Shown in pieces: positions 1 through 8,375 of a DNA stretch of 64,000 nucleotides (positions are counted from its first letter, which is position 1; every line of letters starts with the position of its first letter). The translations under genes were made by a program, and so were the position numbers. This DNA is from JAZBPO01 sp963691775 (GTDB lineage Bacteria; Pseudomonadota; Gammaproteobacteria; Pseudomonadales; Azotimanducaceae), in assembly GCA_963691775.1 (NCBI GenBank), contig OY829369.1, forward strand, positions 1-64,000, read 5' to 3'. The notes beneath the pieces are model-generated. The model ran no database searches, was not told the origin of the DNA, and saw only the letters and a program-made list of their open reading frames with translations.

Positions 1-1111
1 GACATTCCCCCCCGAACGCTTCGCGCACGGTATTCGCGTAAGCGGCCCACTTCCGTCCTACCTGCTGTTCGACGAGGCAGACAACCGGATCATGGCGGGT
101 CTTCAGCAAACGTTTCCGACCAGCACCGTCACCCCGGTTTCGTCGACTCCCGATATGACGCAGATCGTCCTGCTTGTAAGCGGCAATGAAGGGGCACAGC
201 GCTACCTCCTGTACGACCGCACCGCGCATCGCCTGGATGCGGTTGCAGAGAGCTATCCGGAGATCGAAGAAGGCCAGATCGCGCCGATCAGCGCCATTAA
301 CTACGCATCGAGGGATGGGACTAAGATCCCCGCCATCCTCACATGGCCGCTCGGTGTCGACACGACCGAAGCACGTCGCGATCTACCGCTGCTGGTGCTT
401 CCGCACGGCGGGCCCGAGAGCTACGACAGCATCCGTTTTGATTGGTGGGCGCAGTACTTCGCGCGAAAGGGTTATCTGATCCTGCAGCCGAACTTTCGAG
501 GTTCTACCGGCTTCGGCTCAGCACATCGCCAGGCGGGGCGAGGGCAGTGGGGCAAGCTGATGCAGGACGACCTCGCCGACGGGGTCCAAGCACTGACGGC
601 AGCAGGCTATGCGGACCCCGATCGTGTCTGCATCATGGGGGCGTCCTACGGCGGCTACGCCGCGCTCGCTGGAGGCGCGTTCGACGCTGAGCTCTATCGA
701 TGCATCATTGCGGTTGCAGGCGTTTCGGACCTGCCGCGCATGCTCTCCGACGAACGACGCTACAGCGGCTCAGATCACTGGGTAGTCGCTTACTGGGAAA
801 AGCTTGTAGGCGATTCGAAAGAGGACAAAGCGCGCCTGCTGGAGGTTTCTCCGGTCGAACACGCCGAGGCGTATCGCGCACCCGTGCTGCTCCTGCACGG
901 CGACCAGGACACGGTCGTGCCCATTGTTCAAAGCTCGCGCATGGCACGCGCGCTTAGGCGCGCGAATCGGCGTGTCGAGTTCGTTGAGCTCGACGGCGAG
1001 GACCACTGGCTATCGCAATCCGAGACGCGTATCGCAATGCTGCGTGAAATCAGTGCCTTCCTCGCGCGGAATAATCCTGTCCGCGCTGAAGCATCGGGTT
1101 CTGCAAGGTGA
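1..1111 (+). CDS. S9 family (prolyl oligopeptidase-type) peptidase, 3' part
   Basis: This is the C-terminal part of a serine peptidase of the S9 family. The frame is open from the first bases of the window (it reads TFPPERFAHGIRVSG before the first internal Met at 92), so the true start lies outside. The alpha/beta-hydrolase catalytic domain is complete. The nucleophile motif GASYGGY has its Ser codon at 644-646, the acid is in HGDQDTVVP (Asp codon 908-910), and the His is in GEDHWLS (codon 1004-1006). The remaining N-terminal residues look like the last blades of the beta-propeller. Members cleave oligopeptides or act as acylaminoacyl peptidases, often in the periplasm. Location cannot be judged without the N-terminus. 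The following 600 bp hold no convincing gene. Confidence 0.88.
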   Translation, partial: TFPPERFAHGIRVSGPLPSYLLFDEADNRIMAGLQQTFPTSTVTPVSSTPDMTQIVLLVSGNEGAQRYLLYDRTAHRLDAVAESYPEIEEGQIAPISAINYASRDGTKIPAILTWPLGVDTTEARRDLPLLVLPHGGPESYDSIRFDWWAQYFARKGYLILQPNFRGSTGFGSAHRQAGRGQWGKLMQDDLADGVQALTAAGYADPDRVCIMGASYGGYAALAGGAFDAELYRCIIAVAGVSDLPRMLSDERRYSGSDHWVVAYWEKLVGDSKEDKARLLEVSPVEHAEAYRAPVLLLHGDQDTVVPIVQSSRMARALRRANRRVEFVELDGEDHWLSQSETRIAMLREISAFLARNNPVRAEASGSAR

Positions 1112-1712
1112 ATAGCGGCTACAGCGGACATCTGCTCGGCAGGAAAACCGAAATGCCTGGCGGTACGAGCGGGCGTCTTCTTCCCGAACTTGCTTACCAG
1201 TACCGAGCCTGAGGTCAACGAGTCGGGATTTGTAACATACGATCTCGACAACTCCGCTCTAGGGGGCGCTCGCGACTTCCAAGAGGCGAAGAACGAAAGG
1301 AGCAACGTGGACATAGATGGACGCCCCCGCGGCGACAAGCCGAGCGAATCCGCCCAGCTGCTGACAGCCGAAAGTGCTCTTGTTCCACTGCCCCGTGTCC
1401 TGATCGAGTAGAAAGACGGTCGTGCTGCCATACATCGGGCTTTCTGATGAAGGCGCCTGTCTCGGTCCTTCGAGCCCATATGGGAGCGCACCTGACCGTC
1501 TGAAAAGCCAGCACTGACGCCATTGGACGATCGCGCTATTTCATTCCTACATCTAACAGCTTGGCTGCAGGGCTACTTGTCGACGAAGGGCTGTCCACGC
1601 AGTTGGCTCTTGCTGGGCCAACCGCTACCGCGCCGTCTGGAGCAGCAAACGTGGTCGCCGCAGGTACGGCTCCCTGCCAAGGGGTTGGGAAGTGGCGTGC
1701 CGACGCGGACCG
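1112..1712. other. Intergenic stretch with one copy of a 199-bp repeat
   Basis: No open frame here has a ribosome binding site or recognisable similarity. The only structure seen is the copy of a dispersed repeat at 1307-1505 (entered separately). The stretch between the peptidase stop and the repeat looks like degraded sequence, possibly the edge of an old insertion. Confidence 0.5.
1307..1505. repeat. 199-bp dispersed direct repeat, copy 1
   Basis: Nearly identical to 4840-5039 in the same orientation. It differs by scattered substitutions and one extra base in copy 2 (GGGAGTCGCACC against GGGAGCGCACC). It has no terminal inverted repeats that I can see and no intact gene. The minus strand of both copies can be read as part of a hypothetical protein, but the frame is not conserved between copies because of the indel. 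It could be the remnant of a mobile element or of a duplicated gene edge. Confidence 0.85.
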
Positions 1713-2180
1713 TCAGTCCGGCGGCGGGACTTCGAGGGCGTCGAGCGCCCGCTTGCCGCGGCGCATGATGTCCTCCGTGATGCGGATCTCCTCGTCAGTA
1801 AGCGGCGCGAGCATCGCCGCGACCACGTCCCGCTGCACCGCAGCGCTGCGCCGGGCGAGCAACTCGCCCGCCTTGCTGAGTCGCAGGCGCTTGTTGCGCG
1901 CATCGCGGGTATCCGCCGTGCGCTGCACGAGCCCGCGGGCCTCTAGGCGGCGCAGGTGTGTGGACACGTTGCTCTTCACGGCGACCAGGCGCTCCGCGAG
2001 GCTGTTCTGCGTTTCGTCCGGGTACAGGGCGATAGTTAGCAGGACCTCGTGCTGAGCGACCGACAGGCCGAGGGACGCGAGCCGGGTGTTCAGGACGCGG
2101 TGACACGTTTGATAGGTCTGGCCGACCGCGAGCCAGGCGCGCAGATGGGTCGGCAGCTCTATGGCGTCGCTTTGATTCAT
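1713..2180 (-). CDS. MarR family transcriptional regulator
   Basis: A 155-residue protein of normal MarR length. The winged-helix core spans about residues 40-105, with the recognition helix in VKSNVSTHLRRLEARG and the wing in DTRDARNKRLRLSKAG, a typical MarR pattern. It is divergent from the alpha/beta hydrolase at 2285. The 104 bp between them carry two 16-bp palindromes of the same family, so it most likely represses its own gene and the hydrolase until a small ligand is bound. This is inference from layout; the ligand is unknown. Confidence 0.9.
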   Translation of the reverse strand: MNQSDAIELPTHLRAWLAVGQTYQTCHRVLNTRLASLGLSVAQHEVLLTIALYPDETQNSLAERLVAVKSNVSTHLRRLEARGLVQRTADTRDARNKRLRLSKAGELLARRSAAVQRDVVAAMLAPLTDEEIRITEDIMRRGKRALDALEVPPPD

Positions 2181-2195
2181 GCCTAATACCTTATC

Positions 2196-2211
2196 AGTTC
2201 ACTTGCGAACT
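2196..2211. promoter_or_regulatory. Palindromic operator, proximal to marR
   Basis: AGTTCACTTGCGAACT: 5-bp arms AGTTC/GAACT around a 6-bp centre. The same architecture recurs at 2237-2252 with a 41-bp centre-to-centre distance, about four helical turns, so both sites face the same side of the DNA. The site is 16 bp upstream of the marR start, where a bound repressor would block it. Confidence 0.7.
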
Positions 2212-2236
2212 ATCTATCTGGGGGCTAGCCTATATT

Positions 2237-2252
2237 GGTTCATAAGCGAACC
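2237..2252. promoter_or_regulatory. Palindromic operator, proximal to the hydrolase gene
   Basis: GGTTCATAAGCGAACC: 5-bp arms GGTTC/GAACC around a 6-bp centre, the partner of the palindrome at 2196-2211. It lies 33 bp upstream of the hydrolase start, in the expected promoter region. Confidence 0.7.
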
Positions 2253-2284
2253 TTATCGCGCGAGACCGGTCAGGAGGCCTCCCC

Positions 2285-3025
2285 ATGCTCGGCAACGAAA
2301 CCCATCGGAACGCGACTCGCCCCATCCCTGAAGGCGAACCGCCGACCCTGTTGGCCCGCCTCCTTGAGGCCCGCGCGCCCTTCGAGTGGTCCGCGCTGCC
2401 GCTTGGCTGGCCCCGGCTGCGCCGCGCGCCCTTGGGGGACGGTCGGCCCGTATTGCTCGTGCCCGGCTTTGGCGCCGGCTCGCTTTCCATGCGGCCACTG
2501 CGTAGCTATCTCTCGTGGCTCGGCTACGACGCCAGGGACTGGGAAGGCGATCGCAATACGGGGGACTTCGAGGCGGACATCGTGCGGGTCGGTGAACAGT
2601 GCGCGCGCCTGTCGCGCGCCCTCGGTGGACTTGGTATCACGGTGATCGGCTGGAGTCTCGGCGGCGTAGCGGCCCGTGAGGCCGCGCGGCTCTATCCTGA
2701 CACCGTGCGTGAGGTCATCACGCTCGGTACCCCCATCGTTGGCGGCCCGAGATACACTTCGATCGGACCGATCTTCGCGGCAGCCAGGGGCATGGACCTC
2801 AAGCAGTTCGAGCAGGAGGTCCACGCCCGTAATTCGCTTGGCTTTCGTCAGCCCGTCACGTCCATCTACTCTCGCACCGATGGCGTGGTCGGTTGGCGGG
2901 CATCCATCGACAGCTATAACCCTCAGGCCCGGAACGTGGAGGTCTCGGGTTCCCACCTGGGTCTCGGGGTGAATCCGCAGGTCTGGCTGGAGATCGCAGA
3001 GACCCTCTCACGCCGCACGCACTGA
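2285..3025 (+). CDS. Alpha/beta hydrolase (lipase/acyltransferase-like)
   Basis: A 246-residue cytoplasmic-looking hydrolase. The oxyanion-side motif LVPGFGAG is near residues 57-64. The nucleophile elbow GWSLGG follows near residue 121, and a conserved GTPIVGG comes after it, as in PGAP1- and lipase-type hydrolases. A late SGSHLGLG segment probably supplies the catalytic His. The start is set by AGGAGG at 2271-2276. It is transcribed away from the MarR gene across a shared operator region, so it is the probable regulated target, perhaps for hydrolysis of an ester or lactone. The substrate cannot be told from sequence. Confidence 0.85.
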   Translation: MLGNETHRNATRPIPEGEPPTLLARLLEARAPFEWSALPLGWPRLRRAPLGDGRPVLLVPGFGAGSLSMRPLRSYLSWLGYDARDWEGDRNTGDFEADIVRVGEQCARLSRALGGLGITVIGWSLGGVAAREAARLYPDTVREVITLGTPIVGGPRYTSIGPIFAAARGMDLKQFEQEVHARNSLGFRQPVTSIYSRTDGVVGWRASIDSYNPQARNVEVSGSHLGLGVNPQVWLEIAETLSRRTH

Positions 3026-3175
3026 GTGCGCCGCCAATCCACGCTTGACTTGGTCGCGCATAAAACACGGTGAGGAAAAATACCGAAACACCACGGAAAC
3101 CCAGCACAGAAGCTGGCCATGATCGACTGGGTTCCACTTGCGATGCCCCGTAAAAATGGGGGGATTACCGTCTGA

Positions 3176-3436
3176 CTAGCGCTCGGGTAGCCTCGGGTCG
3201 GTCTGCAGCACAGCGTGCGTGTGGTTGCTCATCACCGTCCAGGCGAAGAGGCCCAACGCGAAGCGCTCGGCCAGTGAGAGCAAGCGCTGCTCGATCCAGT
3301 CGCGCCGGTGATCGAGGCAGCGTCCTGAGAGCTGATCCTCGCCACACAGCCGAGCCCTACGAACGCAGCGGCTGATGCAGTGGTAGAAGCCACGCTGGTC
3401 AGGATCGACAGTGAGGCGCGCGCGCATCCCATGCAC
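3176..3436 (-). pseudogene. Truncated Y1 (RAYT-type, COG1943) transposase, copy 1
   Basis: 86 residues match the N-terminal part of the large gammaproteobacterial Y1/REP-associated transposases. The conserved stretches are FYHCISRCVRRARLCGED, the DHRRDWIEQRLLSLAE helix and the metal-binding HUH-type motif SNHTHAVL. The family is about 300 residues or more. Here the frame stops soon after the HxH motif, so the region with the nucleophilic Tyr is lost. Sequence upstream of the start (to about 3525) is also shared with the second remnant at 6676-6911, so the flank was copied with the gene. Confidence 0.82.
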
Positions 3437-3566
3437 GGATGATCTATGCCCGCGCGCCGTTGGTGCCGTAGCAAAGTTCTCGACGGAGAGTCAGCCAAAG
3501 TCTGTGCGATGGCTGCCGGCTTCTGAATTGAATTAGCCCCGTTATCGTTCCTATCCTCCGACGTGC

Positions 3567-4724
3567 TTACGGCTCGGGCTCGCGAGCTAGAAGGATGTTC
3601 AGCAGTCCTGCAGCAATCTGTCTTGGATCATTCGCGGTGTTGTTCGTGAAAACGACCACCAGCGCGTCAGAGCCCGGTACGTAATCGAATCGGCTCCTGA
3701 AGCCGACGATAGAACCACTGTGCCCGATCCGCCGCGGGCCCACCTCTAGTCCGTAGCCGTATGAATCAAGTTCCCCCGCCCGGCCGGTCACCACCTGTGG
3801 GCTTGTCATCAGGTCGATCGAAGCGGTCGACAGAACAGACTGGCCACCGTGCTGATAGATCGCTATCCACTTCAGAAAATCTTCCAGCGTTGTCACGAGA
3901 CCGCCATCGGGCGCCGTTACCGGAAGGCTAACGACATCGTCGGAGACGTGTCGGGTGAGGTCTTCATCCCAGCGGTATCCCGATGCCTCGTTTATGCCTG
4001 GCACATGCCCTTCGATATGCACCCGCGAGGATGCCATCCCCATGGGCGCGAGGATGTTTTGCGAGAGGTAGTGTTCGAAAGGAGTACTGGTCTGCTCCTC
4101 GACGATCTCCCCGAGCAGCGTGAAGCCGATGTTCGAGTATGCGTACGCTGAGCCGGGCGGAAACTCGAGCGCCTTGGTCATCGCTTCGCGAATCATCCCG
4201 TCGACAGTGTCGCCGAGACAGAATCCATCAACGACATCGTAGTAGTCACGCTCGATGGCGTAATCGACGACACCGCTCGAATGGCTCAGAAGGTGATGAA
4301 CCCACACATCGTCCCAAACCGGCGTGCGATAGCGGTCTGGTAGATATTCGTTGATGGACCCCTGAAGGTCGATGACACCCCGTTCGACGAGCTGCAGTAT
4401 CGCCGCGGACGTAAATTGCTTGCTGACGGACGCAACGTGAAACGCCGTGTTGACGGTGTTCGGCATGTCTTCGGTTGCGCGTCCGTAGCCCTTGGCGTGA
4501 ACCAGCTTGCCTTTCTGAACCACCATGGCGACGCCAGTGAAGTGCTCATCGACTTGCATTTCATCGAGATAGGCGCTGATCCGCGGGTGCGTGATCTCCG
4601 TAATGGTGCGCTTCGGCACTGTCCTTGCGTTGCTGGATGCGTTGTCACCACGCGCGTAGGCGTGCATGAGCGCCATGGCTATGCTGCAGAAAACGATCGA
4701 ACGTGCGATATACCTGATCACCAT
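3567..4724 (-). CDS. Secreted serine hydrolase, class C beta-lactamase/esterase fold
   Basis: 385 residues from an ATG at 4724. A hydrophobic N-terminal segment (about residues 3-24, ending AYARG) is a likely signal peptide, so the enzyme probably acts in the periplasm. The three active-site elements of the beta-lactamase/DD-peptidase fold are present in order: SVSK (Ser99, Lys102), YSN (Tyr196) and HSG (335-337). The family includes AmpC, D-aminopeptidases and esterase EstB. HSG instead of KTG favours a class C-like esterase or peptidase over a true beta-lactamase. The frame runs upstream to 5042, but that part lies in the dispersed repeat and lacks the signal peptide, so the downstream start is chosen. 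The neighbours are mobile-element remnants. Confidence 0.88.
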   Translation of the reverse strand: MVIRYIARSIVFCSIAMALMHAYARGDNASSNARTVPKRTITEITHPRISAYLDEMQVDEHFTGVAMVVQKGKLVHAKGYGRATEDMPNTVNTAFHVASVSKQFTSAAILQLVERGVIDLQGSINEYLPDRYRTPVWDDVWVHHLLSHSSGVVDYAIERDYYDVVDGFCLGDTVDGMIREAMTKALEFPPGSAYAYSNIGFTLLGEIVEEQTSTPFEHYLSQNILAPMGMASSRVHIEGHVPGINEASGYRWDEDLTRHVSDDVVSLPVTAPDGGLVTTLEDFLKWIAIYQHGGQSVLSTASIDLMTSPQVVTGRAGELDSYGYGLEVGPRRIGHSGSIVGFRSRFDYVPGSDALVVVFTNNTANDPRQIAAGLLNILLAREPEP

Positions 4725-4839
4725 GGTGTGAATCCTACAGCAGCAAGTTCCTCGTAAGTTCTCCTCCTGGGACAAGGCTGACGCCATACGCCAATCCCAC
4801 CGTGGCCGAGGTCGACAAACGAATTTCGGGACGAATTCC

Positions 4840-5039
4840 GTGGACATACATGGACGCCCCCGCTGCGACAAGCCGAGCGAATCCGCCCAGCTGCTGACAG
4901 CCGGAAGTGCTCTTGTTCCACTGCCCCGTGTCCTGATCGAGTGGAAAGACGGTCGTGCTGACATACATCCGGCTTTCTGATGAAGGCGCCTGTCTCGGTC
5001 CTTCGAGCCCATATGGGAGTCGCACCTGACTGTCTGAAA
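4840..5039. repeat. 200-bp dispersed direct repeat, copy 2
   Basis: Second copy of the repeat at 1307-1505, same orientation, with the start-to-start distance 3533 bp. It lies between the serine hydrolase start and the IS110 remnant. It contains one base more than copy 1. Confidence 0.85.
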
Positions 5040-5136
5040 CACCTACTCGGCCTGCTTCGGGCCATGTCCACGGCAAGACTTCGTCAGGCACGGGTAACCG
5101 CAGCAATTCGCATCGACAGGACGGGAAGTGAAGTGG

Positions 5137-5400
5137 TTACGAGGCGCTTGCCCGGTAGGGCTCGCCCCGCTGAAGCATGATCCAGGCGGTCCGCGCGAGC
5201 CGCGCCGCCACAGCAACAGCCGCCTTGTTCACCCCAACACGCTCCACGAGCTGCTGCGCCCAACGTCGAAGCGGGTCGTGATGCCGATGCGCGTTGTAGA
5301 TGACCGCACGGGCGCCATGCACGAGCTGGCTGCGAAGGTAGCGATCGCCACGCTTGGTGATCTGAATGCAACCTACCGGGCAGCCAGCTCCTCCTGAGTC
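5137..5400 (-). pseudogene. IS110-family transposase, C-terminal remnant
   Basis: The reading frame ending at 5137 carries QITKRGDRYLRSQLVHGARA and then NKAAVAVAARLARTAWIML, the hallmark C-terminal (Transposase_20) region of IS110-family transposases, up to a natural stop. The N-terminal DEDD catalytic half is missing; upstream of about 5400 the similarity ends. It cannot encode an active transposase. IS110 elements lack inverted repeats, so the original ends cannot be recognised. Confidence 0.85.
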
Positions 5401-5560
5401 ATAACGGTCTGATTTAGTCAGGGTTTCAGCGTAGGTCTTCACGCAATTTTGTTATCGTTCTTCCTCTTGCGACGTCGCGAATTCGTTCCGTGGATTGCCC
5501 GGTGTCTGTCTGAGATGTTTCCGGTCGTGCATGAAGCCCATAGGCCAGACCTGAATCCAT

Positions 5561-5611
5561 TGGGATGGGTGTCCAGCAGAGTCAGACCTGGGATGGGTGT
5601 CCAGCAGAGTC
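5561..5611. repeat. Two tandem copies of a 23-bp unit
   Basis: TGGGATGGGTGTCCAGCAGA plus GTC occurs at 5561-5583 and again at 5589-5611, separated by 5 bp. It sits between the IS110 remnant and the metallophosphoesterase gene and may be part of an insertion-sequence end or a local slippage product. Confidence 0.75.
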
Positions 5612-5688
5612 GGCAGAGTCAACTTGTTATTATGATGCCATCGATTAAATGTGCGATAGCATGCGAGGTTTGGAAGAGCTTTAGTTAT

Positions 5689-6381
5689 ATGAACATCCAC
5701 CAAATCACGGATCTACACATTCCTTATGGGGCCGTAATCGAAGAGCAGTACTTGCATGTTCTGGAAAATGTTCGGAAACAGCTCGAATACACGAGCAAAG
5801 AAAAGCCTGATCTGTTGGTGATTTCTGGCGATCTGACAATGAACGATGCTTGTGAAGCCGGATGCTTGTGGTTACGCGACCAGTTGCCGGATATCCCTGT
5901 CATTGTCATCCCTGGCAATCACGATGAGCCGGAAATGATAAAACGCCTGTTTGGCGAATGGCCCTGGAGACAGGACTATGAAGACTGCTCGATTTTCTTT
6001 GTAGATACCTCCCCAGATCTCATGTCTAAAGAAGATATCGTTAATCTTCAGGCGGCAGAGGCTGAAAAACCATGCATACTTTTCATGCATCATCCACCGC
6101 ATAGAATCGGAAGGGGCTTCATGACGATGAATCAGCCGCTGCTCAATTGTGATGAGTCAGCAGCGGCCATCAGCAACTCAATTGTGGGACACGTGTTTTG
6201 CGGCCACTATCACAATGAGGCCAAAATTCTGTGCGACAAGTTTATGCTTTATCTAACACCTTCGCCCGCGTTTCAGATCTCTCTCACCGAAGCGCAATTC
6301 AGTATGGAATCATTCGCGCCGTCTGTTCGCACGATAAAAATTTGCGATGACCAGGTCACTAGCGAGCTCGTGTTTATTTAG
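5689..6381 (+). CDS. Calcineurin-like metallophosphoesterase
   Basis: 230 residues from an ATG at 5689 preceded by GAAGAGC; the open frame further upstream runs through repeat sequence and is rejected. The dimetal motifs of the family appear in order: QITDLHIP (DxH), ISGDLT (GD), GNHDEP (GNHD), MHHPP and GHYHNE (GHxH). The overall form is close to the class III cyclic-nucleotide phosphodiesterase (CpdA/Icc) group, but the substrate is unproven. Base composition is visibly more AT-rich than the neighbours, with codons such as AAA, ATA and TTT frequent. It is flanked by an IS110 remnant and a transposase remnant, so it is probably a recent acquisition. Confidence 0.85.
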   Translation: MNIHQITDLHIPYGAVIEEQYLHVLENVRKQLEYTSKEKPDLLVISGDLTMNDACEAGCLWLRDQLPDIPVIVIPGNHDEPEMIKRLFGEWPWRQDYEDCSIFFVDTSPDLMSKEDIVNLQAAEAEKPCILFMHHPPHRIGRGFMTMNQPLLNCDESAAAISNSIVGHVFCGHYHNEAKILCDKFMLYLTPSPAFQISLTEAQFSMESFAPSVRTIKICDDQVTSELVFI

Positions 6382-6675
6382 CGCATTTAGTCGCCAATGA
6401 TTTCAGTCCATCGGCTTCTGATAGAGCGATAGGTGCTCGGTCTATTTCTATGCCCATATCTACGCTCAGCTTTCACTCGAAAGACGGTAATACCGCTGTC
6501 GGCATTAGCCATTGCGAGGGCGCGATCATCAGGCCGCCAGCTGATTAAAGAGCTGAGACCGCCCGAAACTGGGCGCGCCGCCGCTGGAAACGAATTTCTT
6601 GGACAGCCATCCGGGCCAGCAATGCAAGGCGTTGATTCAAGTTATTTGTCGATCTGCCTGCAGCAAATCCCGCAC
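6382..6675. other. Intergenic stretch without a gene
   Basis: I see no supported gene here. The first part is AT-rich like the metallophosphoesterase gene, and the last part replaces what would be the continuation of the transposase remnant at 6676-6826, so a recombination joint lies near 6675. Confidence 0.5.
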
Positions 6676-6826
6676 TCGATCCAGTCGCCCCGGTGATCGA
6701 AGCAGCGTCCTGAGAGCGGATCCGCGCCACACAGCCTGCCCTGCGAACGCAGCGGTTGATGCAGTGGTAGAAGCCAGACTGGTCAGGATCGACCATGAAC
6801 GCGCGTGGGGCCCATGCAAGGATCAT
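6676..6826 (-). pseudogene. Y1 (RAYT-type) transposase remnant, copy 2, frameshifted
   Basis: It begins VDPDQSGFYHCINRCVRRA as in copy 1 at 3176-3436. A one-base deletion (AGGGCAGGCTG against AGGGCTCGGCTG in copy 1) then shifts the frame, and similarity ends after the codons for DWIE. The 85 bp upstream of the start (to about 6911) also match the flank of copy 1, including a conserved TGCCGTAGCAAAGTTCTCGA. It is a dead fragment. Both copies face the same way. Confidence 0.8.
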
Positions 6827-6916
6827 CTAATCCCGCGCGCCGCCGATGCCGTAGCAAAGTTCTCGATAGTTAGTGAGCCAAAGTCAGTGCGACGGCGGTC
6901 CGCTTCTGAACGCTGA

Positions 6917-7969
6917 CTAGTCGGCGGGTTTTGAAGCAGCAACATCAATGCTCGCTTGGCGTTGAAACAAGCCGTCGGGGATAAAGCAGCAGTTCTCATT
7001 GCCTGACAACATGCTCTTCGCTTGCTGGGTCGCTCGTTCGACCTCGAAGTGCGATATTCGACTTCGAAGGCGCTCCACCGCAGCTTGCTCATGCGTACGA
7101 ATAGGATGATCAGGGCCGGCGTTTCCCAGAGAGTCTACAAAGACCACATCCATGAGCTTCGACGAGACCAGTGCGTAGGCATAGGCTTGCAGCAAATTCT
7201 GCTCGACGCCAAAACCCCCTTTTTCGTACGCACGTGAGACCCGCGACGCATGAAAGACGCTTCCTGCTTCCCACGCACGCAACCACGGTTCCGCGAGTTC
7301 TTCCAAGAGTGGAGGTGGAAAATCAGCCAGACGCACTATCGCTGTAGTGCTGCCGCGCTCGGCGGCCATGACTAACCACGACTGGTGATCGTCAATGTGC
7401 TCCTGCGGAACGTTTGAGCACTGTCGGGTCGCCCGCCGGATAATGGCAGCTTCTGCCTCGGCGTCCGCGGGCCCAGTATGAATGTCCCCCACAGAGACAT
7501 GAGTGCCCGTCGGACTTATGTACTCGAAGGTGGACTCAAGGTCGGCTATCGCTTCTTCGGCTTTCGCCTCGGAGTCATACGCATATTCCGCACATCTCCG
7601 TAGTGAGCCATAGAGAGCTAGGGCGGCTTCGTTATCGCCCTGTGCCGCTCGGGCCGCCAGATCCTCGAAGCTATGCTCCTCGAACGTGTGTCTTTCTTCG
7701 AGTGGCGGGTCCAACGCTTTTAACGAGGTCCAAACTTCGTGACCATCATCAAAGCGCACCACCTTAGCTACGCTGGTCGGCCGTGCTGGTGCCGGCGTCG
7801 CGGAAATCGGTGGCTCGGGATTCGGTATCGGAGCAGGAAGCGAGGCCTCATGTGGCGGGAGGTCGGCGCTCTGAATGGGACGAGGCACCTCCCCCTCCTT
7901 CCAAGGGAAAAGCGAAGCCGCCGCCGCTACCAGTAAAGAAACGCCGAACGTAATCTTCCAAAAACGCAA
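6917..7969 (-). CDS. Hypothetical envelope-anchored protein, Sel1/TPR-like
   Basis: 350 residues with an apparent TTG start at 7969 preceded by GAGAG; no ATG occurs near the N-terminus. An N-terminal hydrophobic stretch (VSLLVAAAASLF) with Arg/Lys before it is a signal peptide or membrane anchor. It is followed by a Pro-rich linker (about residues 30-65). The rest is helical, with Sel1/TPR-like pieces such as LAARAAQGDNEAALALYGSL and ASRVSRAYEKGGFGVEQNLLQAYAYAL. Cysteines at about 112, 187 and 331-332 could form disulfides outside the cytoplasm. Function unknown. Sel1-like proteins usually mediate protein contacts. Confidence 0.7.
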   Translation of the reverse strand: MRFWKITFGVSLLVAAAASLFPWKEGEVPRPIQSADLPPHEASLPAPIPNPEPPISATPAPARPTSVAKVVRFDDGHEVWTSLKALDPPLEERHTFEEHSFEDLAARAAQGDNEAALALYGSLRRCAEYAYDSEAKAEEAIADLESTFEYISPTGTHVSVGDIHTGPADAEAEAAIIRRATRQCSNVPQEHIDDHQSWLVMAAERGSTTAIVRLADFPPPLLEELAEPWLRAWEAGSVFHASRVSRAYEKGGFGVEQNLLQAYAYALVSSKLMDVVFVDSLGNAGPDHPIRTHEQAAVERLRSRISHFEVERATQQAKSMLSGNENCCFIPDGLFQRQASIDVAASKPAD

Positions 7970-8375
7970 CTCTCAGCCCTCCCTAGCTAAGCGAGTCACA
8001 CGCTATCAGCTGTGTAGCACGTCAGCGTCTTTGACGTGAAGCGAGACTCCATGACTGCATGGACTTCCACGCCAGGGACACCGACCGTTGCGACGCCGTT
8101 GAAGACTGGCTGCTTTACGCAAGCAAAGGTTCGGCGATCTCCGAATCTGGCACTACGACCTTTTTCAGGTCGGGGTGAGCCAAAGGGATCACTGGGCGGA
8201 GTAGACGGTGAGTGCGCGTGGATAGCCCATAAACGCAGGGTGCCGCCGCGCGCGCATTGTCGCTGGAGGAAACTGCTTGAGTTTGCGTAAGCGAATTTAG
8301 GCGGTGTGGGTGTCCGCTATGGCGCGCTTTGGCGATCGGTTATGGTTCCCATACTCCACCGCACGAGGTCTCCGC
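7970..8375. other. Intergenic stretch without a supported gene
   Basis: About 400 bp between divergently transcribed genes at 7969 and 8376. It should contain both promoters, but I cannot pick out convincing -35/-10 pairs, repeats or a small gene. Confidence 0.5.

Noticed and set aside
4725..5106. Minus-strand frames (including the N-terminal extension of the serine hydrolase) through the 199-bp repeat
   Set aside because: The corresponding frame is broken in the other repeat copy by an indel, and the serine hydrolase has its signal peptide at the downstream start.
3542..5480. Short similarity GTTATCGTTC near 3542 and 5452 as a possible insertion boundary
   Set aside because: Only ten bases match exactly, and the flanks agree poorly; it is within chance for this length of sequence.
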